From CAVVJA01 sp963809815 (lineage in GTDB: Bacteria; Actinomycetota; Actinomycetes; Mycobacteriales; Jatrophihabitantaceae), in NCBI GenBank assembly GCA_963809815.1, contig CAWELM010000025.1, forward strand, positions 124,001-188,000: 64,000 nucleotides of DNA, read 5' to 3'. Made by a program: the position numbers and the translations under genes. Within the stretch, counting starts at the first letter, position 1, and each line of letters opens with the position of its first letter. The notes beneath the pieces are model-generated. The model was not told where the DNA came from, made no database searches, and saw only the letters and a program-made list of their open reading frames with translations. This document shows positions 26,274-34,503 of the stretch, piece after piece.

Positions 26274-27469
26274 TGGCACGGCTGACGTCGTCACCCGAGA
26301 ATCCGATCCCGGTCCGGGTGGTGGCCCAGAAGATCGGCGCCTGGATCGCACGATTGGGCGAGATCTGGGTGGATGGGCAGATCGCTCAGCTGACCCGTCG
26401 TCCCGGTGTCGCCACGCAGTTCCTGACCCTGCGGGATTCCGATTCCACGATCTCGCTCACCGTCACTTGCGGCCGGGGTGTGCTGCCGGACACGGTCGAA
26501 GAGGGATCTCGCGTCGTGGTGCACGCGCGGCCGGATTTCTATCTCGAACGCGGTGTGTTCAGCCTGCGGGCAAGCGAGATGCGCCTCGTCGGGCTGGGCG
26601 AGCTGCTCGCCCGGCTCGAGGCGCTTCGGCGACTGCTCGCGGCCGAGGGTCTGTTCGCGGGTGAGCGAAAACGCCCGCTGCCATTCCTCCCGCGCCGCGT
26701 CGGCATCATCACCGGGCGGGCCAGCGCGGCCGAGCACGATGTCGTGGAGAACGCGCGGCGGCGACTGCCCGCCGTCCGGTTCCGCATCGAGAACGCCGCG
26801 ACGCAAGGGCCGGCCGCGGTCGCCGAGGTTGTCGCCGCACTGGAACGGCTCGACCGCGATCCCGAGGTCGACGTGATCGTGATCACCCGGGGAGGCGGCA
26901 GCGTCGAGGATCTGCTGCCCTTCAGCAACGAGACGCTCCTGCGGGCGGTGGCCGCTTCCCGAACGCCCGTGGTGAGCGCGATCGGCCACGAGAGTGACAC
27001 CCCCCTGCTCGACCTCGTCGCCGATGTCGCGGCGTCCACTCCCACCGACGCAGGTAAGCGCGTTGTGCCGGACCTGGCCGATGAGCTGGCCCGCGTGCGA
27101 GATCTTCGAGATCGGGCGCGGGCGTCGGTTCGCCGCCGGGTGCAGGCCGAGGCGGACGCCATCGCGTCGGTTCCCGATCGGCTACGCACCGCAATGCGGA
27201 CGTACCTCCGCCAGGCCCAATCCGACACCTCGATGCAGCGGGATCGGATCCGCCGGCACGTCAGCGGCCGGCTCGCAGCCGCGATCGCCGACCTAGAGCA
27301 CGTCAAGGCCCGAGTCCGTGCGCTCTCACCTCAATCCACGCTCGACCGTGGCTACGCGGTCGTTCGGACGGCCAGCGGCCTCGTGGTGCGGGATCCGGTC
27401 GAAGCGCTTGGGCCACTGCGGATTCGGGTGGCCCGTGGCGAGTTCGGTGCGATCGCTGAGAACGCCTAG
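26273..27469 (+). CDS. xseA: Exodeoxyribonuclease VII large subunit
   Basis: 398 aa. N-terminal OB domain (WVDGQIAQL, then SLTVTCGRGVLP), catalytic domain with FLPRRVGIITGRASAAEHDV, the VIVITRGGGSVEDLLPFSNE motif and SAIGHESDTPLLD, then the long helical C-terminal region. With XseB it degrades single-stranded DNA to oligonucleotides. It starts within the stop of the upstream gene and is followed after 10 bp by xseB. Confidence 0.97.
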   Translation: MARLTSSPENPIPVRVVAQKIGAWIARLGEIWVDGQIAQLTRRPGVATQFLTLRDSDSTISLTVTCGRGVLPDTVEEGSRVVVHARPDFYLERGVFSLRASEMRLVGLGELLARLEALRRLLAAEGLFAGERKRPLPFLPRRVGIITGRASAAEHDVVENARRRLPAVRFRIENAATQGPAAVAEVVAALERLDRDPEVDVIVITRGGGSVEDLLPFSNETLLRAVAASRTPVVSAIGHESDTPLLDLVADVAASTPTDAGKRVVPDLADELARVRDLRDRARASVRRRVQAEADAIASVPDRLRTAMRTYLRQAQSDTSMQRDRIRRHVSGRLAAAIADLEHVKARVRALSPQSTLDRGYAVVRTASGLVVRDPVEALGPLRIRVARGEFGAIAENA

Positions 27470-27479
27470 GGTCGGCCCA

Positions 27480-27794
27480 GTGAGCACTGACGATCTCGAC
27501 TTGGCCGACGATGCCCGCAGCGGAGCGAGGCTCGAGGCTGACCGCCCGGAAATCGGCTACGAGGCGGCGCGCGCTGAGCTCGGCGATGTCGTTCGGCGCC
27601 TCGAGTCCGGTGGGCAGACACTCGAGGAGTCACTTGCGCTGTGGCAGCGGGGCGAGGAGCTTGCCGACATCTGCGAGCGGTGGTTGTCAGGCGCGACGGC
27701 CCGGCTCAACGCGGTCATCGCGGCGCACGAGCAGGGTTCCGGTGCCGCGCGGCCGGACGACTCAGCTGCGGTCAATCACTCACCTCAGACCTGA
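27480..27794 (+). CDS. xseB: Exodeoxyribonuclease VII small subunit
   Basis: 104 aa. The core GYEAARAELGDVVRRLESGG, followed by TLEESLALWQRGEELADICERWL, is the diagnostic XseB helix pair; acidic tails precede and follow it. GTG at 27480 is used; the frame extends upstream into xseA but that part is a shadow. Confidence 0.95.
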   Translation: MSTDDLDLADDARSGARLEADRPEIGYEAARAELGDVVRRLESGGQTLEESLALWQRGEELADICERWLSGATARLNAVIAAHEQGSGAARPDDSAAVNHSPQT

Positions 27795-27902
27795 ATCACG
27801 CCCAGCATTCTGAGAGGATGTCGGAACCAGACATCCGCCCGGCCGTAGCACCGGAGCCGTAGCGGACGCTGTCGTCGCCGGACTCACGCCGGGAGGCTCA
27901 CC

Positions 27903-28947
27903 GTGACCCAGCCGCCGGACAGCTCCGGCCTTGTTCCCCCGGAACTGGCTGTCGGCTCGCCAGGCCCCGGATCGCAACCTGGCCCTGGAGCTGGTGCGGG
28001 TGACGGAAGCAGCAGCCATGGCCGCTGGACGTTGGGTCGGCCGCGGCGACAAGAACGGCGGGGACGGGGCGGCCGTCGATGCCATGCGAACCCTCATCGG
28101 CACCGTCTCGATGCGCGGCGTTGTCGTCATCGGTGAGGGCGAGAAGGACGACGCGCCGATGCTGTACAACGGCGAGGAAGTTGGCGACGGCACCGGCCCC
28201 CTCTGCGACGTCGCCGTCGACCCGATCGACGGCACGACCCTGATGTCCAAAGGCATGCCGAGTGCGCTGGCGGTGATCGCTGTCGCCGAGCGTGGCACCA
28301 TGTTCGACCCGTCCGCGGTGTTCTACATGGAGAAGATCGCGACGGGGGTGGAGGCGGCCGACGTCATCGACATCACGGCCCCGCCGGCGGAGAACGTCCG
28401 GCGGGTTGCGAAGGCCAAGAACGAGCATCCGGAAGACGTCACCGTGTGCATCCTCGACCGGCCCCGCCACGTGGACCTCGTCCGGGAGGTGCGCGACTCC
28501 GGCGCCCGCATCAAATTCATCAGCGACGGCGACGTTGCCGGCGCGATCATGGCCGCGCGGCCCGGCACTGGGGTGGACCTGCTGCTTGGCATCGGCGGCA
28601 CGCCCGAAGGCATCATTGCCGCAGCGGCGCTGCGCTGCATGGGTGGGACGATCCAGGGTCGGCTGTGGCCGCGGGACGAAGAGGAGCGGCGGAAGGCAAT
28701 CGACGCGGGCCACGATTTGAACCGCGTGCTGACCACGAACGACCTGGTCGAGGGAGAGGACATCTTCTTCTGCGCCACTGGCATCACGGATGGCGAATTG
28801 CTGCGCGGTGTGCGCTATTACGCCGATTCCGTACGCACCGAATCGATCGTGCTGAGATCCAAGTCGGGCACCGTGCGAGTGATCGACTCATTGCACCAGC
28901 TCGGCAAACTGCGCGCCTATTCCTCTGTCAATTTTGACCGCGTCTGA
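27903..28947 (+). CDS. glpX: Fructose-1,6-bisphosphatase class II (GlpX), apparent 1-nt frameshift near the 5' end
   Basis: Gluconeogenic phosphatase, family II. Conserved parts: GRGDKNGGDGAAV, GEGEKDDAPMLYNGE, VDPIDGTTLMSKG (metal and phosphate binding) and GIGGTPEGIIAAAA. GGGAGG lies 6 nt before GTG 27903, and that frame reads MTQPPDSSGLVPPELAVGSP. The body (APDRNLALELVRVTEA onward) is in the next frame. Removing one G at 27963-27964 fuses them into a normal N-terminus, so the base is probably extra or the gene has a recent frameshift. A TTG at 27931 in the body frame could rescue translation but has no Shine-Dalgarno. Confidence 0.93.
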
Positions 28948-29007
28948 CTAGATCGACCACGCTACCGTTCTAGAAGTCCGCTGAGGCACTCGAGAGAGGG
29001 CGCGAAC

Positions 29008-29382
29008 ATGCTGGTCACGACGACGAACGAAATCCCCGGGTGGCAGATCCAACGCGTGATCGGCGAGGTGTTCGGTCTGACGGTGCGGTCGCGGAACGCC
29101 TTCTCCCAGATGGGCGCCGGTCTGAAGTCGATCTTCGGCGGGGAGCTCCAAGGCATGACCAAGAATCTGGCGGAGAGCCGCAACGAAGTGATGAATCGGA
29201 TGCTCGAAGCGGCGCGGGCTCGCGGGGGAAACGCGGTGATTTGCATGCGCTTCGACACGTCGGACATGGCCGACACCTGGACGGAACTGTGTGCTTATGG
29301 CACGGCCGTAGTCGCCGTGCCGATCGACGAGGGAGCTCGCCAGACCGCAGCTGAACTCGGGTACGGCGAGCCAACGCGCTAG
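29008..29382 (+). CDS. YbjQ/UPF0145 family protein
   Basis: 124 aa, containing the conserved VTTTNEIPGWQI start, RNAFSQMGAGLKSIFGGEL and ESRNEVMNRMLEAA. These proteins form compact ring-like pentamers of unknown role, sometimes linked to metal or stress response. GAGAGAGGG lies before the ATG; a TACCGT box about 35-45 nt upstream may be its -10. It follows glpX by 60 bp. Confidence 0.9.
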   Translation: MLVTTTNEIPGWQIQRVIGEVFGLTVRSRNAFSQMGAGLKSIFGGELQGMTKNLAESRNEVMNRMLEAARARGGNAVICMRFDTSDMADTWTELCAYGTAVVAVPIDEGARQTAAELGYGEPTR

Positions 29383-29485
29383 TCGGCTACGAGGGAGCAC
29401 CGTCTTCCCGATCACACTCCGCCCCGCGGGCTCGGCCGACCCATACGATCGGCCCATCTGCCGATCCTGAGGAGCGAGCGATCCG

Positions 29486-30892
29486 ATGACGACTGGCCGC
29501 GACCACCGCGTCGAGAAGGACTCCATGGGGGAAGTCCAGGTGCCGAGCGAGGCCAAGTGGGGCGCCCAGACCCAACGGGCAATCGACAATTTCCCCATCT
29601 CCGGGTTGCCGCTGGAGCGTGAGATGATCGCCGCCCTGGCGATGATCAAGGGCGCATCCGCTCAGGTTCGAGCCCAGCGGGGCCTACTGGATCCGGCCAA
29701 AGCGGGCGTCATTGCGGCCGCCGCGGCCGAGGTGGCGCGCGGGGACTGGGATGCCGAGTTTCCGATCGACACGTTCCAGACCGGGTCCGGCACCTCGTCG
29801 AACATGAACGCCAACGAGGTGCTGGCCCGACTGGCGTCCGAGCTACTGGGCGGCGAGGTCCAGATCCACCCGAATGACGATGTGAACGACCCGCTGTCCA
29901 GTAACGATCAGTTTCCGTCTGCGATCCACATCGCCGCGACGAAGGCCGTCATCGCTGATCTGATCCCGGCGCTCCGCCACCTCGCCGGTTCCCTGTCAAC
30001 GAAGGCGGCCGACTACGCCGAGGTGGTGAAGTCCGGTCGCACGCACCTGATGGACGCAACCCCTGTCACGCTCGGTCAGGAATTCGGCGGGTATGCAGCT
30101 CAGGTCAGCTACGGCGTCGAACGGCTCGAGGCGGTACTGCCACGACTCGCCGAACTGCCGCTGGGCGGCACCGCCGTCGGCACCGGAATCAACGCGCCCG
30201 TGGGTTTCGGCGCGGACGTCATTCGTATCCTCGCCGCCGAGACCGGATTGCCGCTCACCGAGGCGCGCAACCACTTCGAGGCGCAAGGCGCCCGTGACAG
30301 CTTGGTCGAGCTGTCCGGCGCGCTGCGCACAATCGCGGTAAGCCTCAACAAGATCGCGAACGACATCCGGTGGATGGGTTCAGGCCCGCGGACCGGGCTG
30401 ACCGAGATCTGGATCCCGGATCTACAACCGGGCTCGTCGATTATGCCCGGCAAGGTCAACCCGGTCGTATGTGAGGCGGTGTGTCAAGTCGTCGCCCAGG
30501 TGATCGGCAATGATGCCTGCGTCGCGTGGGCTGGTGCGAGCGGCAACTTCGAGCTGAACGTGATGCTGCCGGTCATGTCGCGCAACGTGCTGGAATCGAT
30601 CCGGTTGCTCGCGAGCGTGTCCCGCGTATTCGCCGACAAGTGCATCGACGGCATCATCGCTAACGTCGAACGCTGCCGTGAGTACGCCGAGTCATCGCCG
30701 TCCATCGTCACCCCGCTGAACCACTACGTCGGCTACGACGAAGCAGCCAAGATCGCTAAGCAGGCGCTCGCCGAGCGCAAGACCATCCGCCAGGTGGTCG
30801 TGGAGCGGGGACATGTCGACTCCGGGGCGATTAGCACCGAGCAGCTCGACGAGGTACTCGACGTGCTCTCGATGACCCACCCCGGGCCATAA
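29486..30892 (+). CDS. fumC: Fumarate hydratase class II
   Basis: 468 aa, oxygen-stable TCA-cycle enzyme interconverting fumarate and malate. Visible: FQTGSGTSSNMNANEV, GRTHLMDATPVTLGQEF, and the superfamily signature GSSIMPGKVNP near residue 316. GAGGAG lies 13 nt before ATG 29486, and TACGAT at 29444-29449 is a plausible -10. Confidence 0.97.
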   Translation: MTTGRDHRVEKDSMGEVQVPSEAKWGAQTQRAIDNFPISGLPLEREMIAALAMIKGASAQVRAQRGLLDPAKAGVIAAAAAEVARGDWDAEFPIDTFQTGSGTSSNMNANEVLARLASELLGGEVQIHPNDDVNDPLSSNDQFPSAIHIAATKAVIADLIPALRHLAGSLSTKAADYAEVVKSGRTHLMDATPVTLGQEFGGYAAQVSYGVERLEAVLPRLAELPLGGTAVGTGINAPVGFGADVIRILAAETGLPLTEARNHFEAQGARDSLVELSGALRTIAVSLNKIANDIRWMGSGPRTGLTEIWIPDLQPGSSIMPGKVNPVVCEAVCQVVAQVIGNDACVAWAGASGNFELNVMLPVMSRNVLESIRLLASVSRVFADKCIDGIIANVERCREYAESSPSIVTPLNHYVGYDEAAKIAKQALAERKTIRQVVVERGHVDSGAISTEQLDEVLDVLSMTHPGP

Positions 30893-30917
30893 CAAGCACA
30901 CCCGGAGGGCCTCGTCC

Positions 30918-30973
30918 CTCGTGATGATCTTGGACTTATCGTCGCTCTGGAGCAATAGGCCCAGGATCACGAG
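30918..30973. terminator. Imperfect inverted repeat between convergent fumC and phoH2
   Basis: CTCGTGAT pairs with ATCACGAG, extended inward (after a 2-nt bulge) by TCTTGG with CCAGGA. It fills the 104-bp gap between convergent genes, so it may terminate both. The loop is long and has no T-run. Confidence 0.45.
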
Positions 30974-30996
30974 AACCCGTGCGGGCGAATAGCCAA

Positions 30997-32340
30997 CTAC
31001 CAGGGCAGATACTCAAGCATCTCGGTAACGAGCGCCGCGATGGGCGACCGCTCGGACCGAGTGAGGGTCACGTGTGCGAACAACGGATGCCCGCGCAGAG
31101 CGTCGATCACGGCGGCAATACCGTCGTGCCGACCCACCCGCAGGTTGTCGCGTTGCGCCACATCGTGGGTCAGCACGACCCGTGAGCCGGTGCCGATCCG
31201 AGACAGCACGGTGAGCAGCACATTGCGCTCGAGGGACTGTGCCTCATCGACGATCACAAACGAGTCGTGCAATGACCGTCCTCGGATGTGCGTCAGTGGC
31301 AGGACTTCGACCATGCCTCGGTCGAGCACCTCATCGATCACGTTCTGGCTGACCAACGCGCCGAGCGTGTCGAACACCGCCTGCGCCCATGGCGCCATCT
31401 TCTCGTTCTCGGTGCCGGGCAGATAACCGAGCTCCTGCCCACCCACGGCGTACAACGGCCGAAACACCACGACGCGCTTATGGGCGCGCCGCTCCAGGAC
31501 CGCATCCAGACCTGCACACAACGCGAGCGCGGACTTGCCGGTGCCGGCTCGGCCACCCAGCGACACGATGCCGATGTCGGGATCGAGAAGCAGATCGAGC
31601 GCGACGCGTTGTTCGGCCGAACGACCGCGCAGGCCGAACGCCTCCCGGTCGCCCCGTATGAGGCGAACCTGCTTGTCGGGCGTGATCCGCGCAAGGGCGG
31701 AGCCCCGCGGCGACTGGAGCACCAATCCGGTATGGCACGGAAGATCGTTTGCTGCGCCCAGATCTTCGTAATCGCTGGCGACCAGCGGAACCCGGTCGGC
31801 GGCGTACAGCGCACCGACGGTCTCGGCCGATACCGGGACTTCCGCCATGCCCGTCCAACCGGAATCGACGGTCGGATGAACGCGGTACTCGTCGGCGCGC
31901 AGCCCGACCGACGCCGCCTTGACCCGCAGCGGCATGTCCTTCGTGACCAACGTGACGTCCCGACCCTCGGCCGCGAGATTCAGCGCGACAGCCAGGATGC
32001 GGGCCGAATTGTTGTCGACGTGAAAGCCCGTCGGCAGGCGAGAGAGGTCGGCATGGTTCAGCTCGACATGAAGACGTCCTCCGTCGTCGCCGATCGGTAC
32101 CGGCGCATCGAGCCGGCCTTCCTGCACGCGCAGATCGTCGAGCAACCTGAGCGTTTCCCGAGCGAACCAGCCCAGCTCGGGGTGGTGACGCTTGCCCTCC
32201 AGCTCACTGATGACCACGAGTGGCAGCACTACGTCGTGCTCCCCGAATCGGCCGAGCGCTCCCGGGTCCGCGAGCAGGACCGAGGTATCCAGGACGAACA
32301 CGCGGCGAAGCTCAGAATCAGACGTGGTGGCGGCGTTCAT
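30997..32340 (-). CDS. phoH2: PhoH2: PIN domain fused to PhoH RNA helicase
   Basis: 447 aa. Residues about 13-150 form a PIN RNase domain (acidic residues D18 and E46 visible in VFVLDTSVLL and VVISELEG). The C-terminal PhoH NTPase has Walker A GRAGTGKS (263-270), PLYAVGGQELGYLPG, and Walker B FVIVDEAQS (361-369). Such fusions unwind and cleave RNA in an ATP-dependent way. ATG 32340 is chosen because GGAG lies 6 nt upstream. The mycobacterial gene often has a small phoAT partner; I see no such ORF here. Confidence 0.95.
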   Translation of the reverse strand: MNAATTSDSELRRVFVLDTSVLLADPGALGRFGEHDVVLPLVVISELEGKRHHPELGWFARETLRLLDDLRVQEGRLDAPVPIGDDGGRLHVELNHADLSRLPTGFHVDNNSARILAVALNLAAEGRDVTLVTKDMPLRVKAASVGLRADEYRVHPTVDSGWTGMAEVPVSAETVGALYAADRVPLVASDYEDLGAANDLPCHTGLVLQSPRGSALARITPDKQVRLIRGDREAFGLRGRSAEQRVALDLLLDPDIGIVSLGGRAGTGKSALALCAGLDAVLERRAHKRVVVFRPLYAVGGQELGYLPGTENEKMAPWAQAVFDTLGALVSQNVIDEVLDRGMVEVLPLTHIRGRSLHDSFVIVDEAQSLERNVLLTVLSRIGTGSRVVLTHDVAQRDNLRVGRHDGIAAVIDALRGHPLFAHVTLTRSERSPIAALVTEMLEYLPW

Positions 32341-32762
32341 GGGACGCTCCAGATGGGGTCGGCGGGTGGCACGATGCGGTAAGGCGCGGCACCTGATATC
32401 GGCACGACGAGACTCCGTCGAGGATCCGGCGGCAGCACCGCGCAACGTCCAGCGGGCGCCGGTCCGGCCCGGTCGCTGATCGTCGGCACGGTGCGGGACC
32501 TCCCGGGTGGTCCGGTTGGCCGGATCACCACCGAGAAACGCTACCGGGCCACGCCAGCGCCTGGGTGCCCGGCACGCGGTTTGGCGCCGATTCGGGCAGA
32601 TTCCGCCAAGAGCCTGCGCCAGTAGGGCGCCCTAGCCGACCATGGTTCCACGCGAAATCACGCAGCGACCAGGGGGTGGTTTAGCGGTGGGGCGATAACG
32701 CCGCCCGAGCCCGGACCAGGCCGGCATTTTCTGTTGGCGCAGGCGCTGCTGGGCGAGCGCAC
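32341..32762. other. Intergenic region upstream of phoH2, with relic of a repeat element
   Basis: About 420 bp between two minus-strand genes. It must hold the phoH2 promoter. Apart from the element relic at 32642-32705, I see no gene or clear hairpin. Confidence 0.5.
32642..32705. mobile_element. Relic related to the 205-bp terminal-inverted-repeat element
   Basis: GCGAAATCACGCAGCGA, a run of G then TGG, and GCGATAACGC occur in the same order as in the interior of the 40840-41044 element (there GCGAAATCGCGCAGCGA, GGGGGGTGG, GGCGATAACGC), with a small insertion. No terminal repeats remain. Confidence 0.5.
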
Positions 32763-33530
32763 TCAGCCGCCGTGGCGGCGTTGCCGAGTTCCGTAGGCGC
32801 GCAGCGCGCGAAGGAAGTCGACCTTGCGGAAGTCCGGCCACAGCGCGTCGCAGAAGTAGAACTCCGAATGGGCCGACTGCCACAACAGGAAGCCCGACAG
32901 CCGCTGTTCCCCCGAGGTGCGGATCAGTAGATCCGGATCCGGCTGGCCCCGGGTGTAGAGATGTTCGGCGATATGATCGACATCCAGGAACTCGGCGACT
33001 TCCTCCAGTGAGCTACCCGCAGCAGCGTGCTCCTGAAGCAGGGCGCGTACCGCGTCAGCAATCTCGCGTCGTCCCCCGTATCCGACGGCGATGTTCACGG
33101 TCAGTCCTCGACGGGTCGAGGTGCGCTCGGCGGCCGCCTTCAACGCGTTGGCAGTGGCTTCAGGAAGCAGATCCAGCGCCCCGACCGGGTTGATCCGCCA
33201 CGGCCGGCCGTCGTCCGATAGTTCGGCCGCGACACCTTCGATGATCCGCAGCAACGGCTCTAGCTCGCCGGCCGGCCGGGTGAGATTGTCCGTGGAGAGC
33301 AACCAGATCGTGACGTGCTGGACGCCGGCCTCGGTGCACCACTCGAGCAGGTCGGATATGCGTCTCGCGCCGGCCACGTGACCCTGGGTCACATCCTCGA
33401 ATCCGGCTGCCCGCGCCCAGCGACGGTTTCCGTCGAGCATGACCGCAACGTGATGCGGGATTGGCTTTCCGGCGAGCTGACTACGGAGCCGACGCTCGTA
33501 GATGGAGTAGACAGCGCTACGGACGCCCAC
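32763..33530 (-). CDS. Short-chain Z-isoprenyl diphosphate synthase (Rv1086-type Z-FPP synthase)
   Basis: 255 aa of the UppS family. Catalytic D33 in MLDGNRRWARAAG, the STDNL segment, and the IRTSGEQRLSGFLLWQSAHS motif with GYGGRREI are present. The long GEQRLSGFLLWQ segment and the HVDFLRALR-type end match Rv1086, which makes omega-E,Z-farnesyl diphosphate, rather than long-chain UppS. GTG 33530 is chosen because a TAGGCT -10 box ends 8 nt upstream; a GTG at 33536 is the alternative. Confidence 0.9.
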   Translation of the reverse strand: MGVRSAVYSIYERRLRSQLAGKPIPHHVAVMLDGNRRWARAAGFEDVTQGHVAGARRISDLLEWCTEAGVQHVTIWLLSTDNLTRPAGELEPLLRIIEGVAAELSDDGRPWRINPVGALDLLPEATANALKAAAERTSTRRGLTVNIAVGYGGRREIADAVRALLQEHAAAGSSLEEVAEFLDVDHIAEHLYTRGQPDPDLLIRTSGEQRLSGFLLWQSAHSEFYFCDALWPDFRKVDFLRALRAYGTRQRRHGG

Positions 33531-33538
33531 GATCACGC

Positions 33539-33544
33539 AGCCTA
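33539..33544 (-). promoter_or_regulatory. -10 box TAGGCT before the Z-FPP synthase
   Basis: TAGGCT, 8 nt, GTG (33530). Confidence 0.4.
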
Positions 33545-33717
33545 GACCTGCTAGCACAGCAGCCAGCCCGACGTGGCAGATGGTCGCGCAGCGCAGTGCG
33601 GTCGGGACGGATCTATCCGGCATAGCGGCGCCGTCGAGATCCTTGCTGTCCTATTCGCCGTGTTCGACCTATTAACCCCGTGTAGTGGAGTCGGGAATAC
33701 GAGCACTGGACGTCAGG

Positions 33718-33759
33718 TTGACACGTATGCAACTATGTAATCATGTAATTTAGGAGGAG
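33718..33759 (+). promoter_or_regulatory. Promoter region with ATGTAAT direct repeats and strong Shine-Dalgarno
   Basis: A perfect -35 TTGACA (33718-33723) is followed by two ATGTAAT units 8 bp apart (33735-33741, 33743-33749) and GGAGGAG (33753-33759) 6 nt before the ATG. TGTAAT in the second unit is the best -10 but at a 20-bp spacing; the repeats may be a regulator site. This AT-rich island stands out in high-GC DNA. Confidence 0.6.
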
Positions 33760-33765
33760 CAAGAA

Positions 33766-34459
33766 ATGAGATACGAGAACACATCCGATGCCGAGCGGCG
33801 GCATCACCACCCCGGTGGCCACGGCCACGGACCCGGTTTCAGCGGGTTCGGACGCGGTGGTGGATACCGGCGTGGGCGCGGCCGTGGTTTCGGCCGGCCC
33901 GGTGGCTGGCAACAAGCCGATCTGCCACTAACCGACGACTTGCCCGCGTGGCTCGCCGGACGCCTACCCGATGACTGGTTCACCGGCGTACCGCAGGTGA
34001 CCGTTGACCGGGAGGAAATCACCGTCATTGGCGAGCTGCCGGCACCCGGCGTCGCCCGAGGGCGGCGATGGTGCCAGCGCCGAAGGGCGGATAAGCCGCT
34101 TCCGCGAGGAAACCCGCGAGAAGCGAATGCAGATCGCGGACGAAGCGGAGGCGCGCTACGGCCGCAAGGTGGCCTGGGGAGCGTCGATCGGCGACACCAC
34201 GGTGCTGTTCACGCACCTGTCGGTGCCCGTCATGACGCGCCTGCGCCAGAGTGAGCGGCGCGTGCTCGACACGCTGGTTGACGCCGGTGTCGCGCGCTCC
34301 CGGTCCGAGGCGCTGGCGTGGTCCGTGCGCCTGGTCGGCGAGCACACCGAGGAGTGGCTCAGCAGCCTGCGCAGCGCGATGTCCGAAGTGGACAAGCTGC
34401 GGGCCGAAGGGCCAGACCTGAGCGGTGAGGCCGACACGCCTGGCACCACCGAGGTCTAA
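33766..34459 (+). CDS. Conserved actinobacterial protein with His/Gly/Arg-rich N-terminus, apparent 1-nt frameshift
   Basis: The first frame (from ATG 33766) carries a His/Gly/Arg-rich low-complexity segment, then DLPAWLAGRLPDDWFTG and VDREEITVIGELPAPG. The second frame, to 34459, carries EGRISRFREETREKRMQI, then RYGRKVAWGASIGD, LSVPVMTRLRQSERRVLDTL and ALAWSVRLVGEHTEEWL. I know these two halves as one protein in other actinomycetes. Removing one base near 34049-34055 joins them. Function is unknown; the basic, helical C-terminal half suggests nucleic-acid or ribosome contact, but this is inference. Strong promoter and Shine-Dalgarno elements imply high expression when on. Confidence 0.8.
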
Positions 34460-34472
34460 AACCAACATCACC

Positions 34473-34503
34473 CCGCGCCGGCGCTACGAACTCGCCGGCG
34501 CGG
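34473..34503. terminator. Bidirectional hairpin between convergent genes
   Basis: CCGCGCCGGCG (34473-34483) and its exact complement CGCCGGCGCGG (34493-34503) with a 9-nt loop, just after the 34459 stop and overlapping the last codons of the convergent gene. Confidence 0.7.

Noticed and set aside
34040..34070. Programmed ribosomal frameshift in the 33.8-kb gene
   Set aside because: No slippery sequence or downstream structure is evident, and similar one-base breaks occur in unrelated genes.
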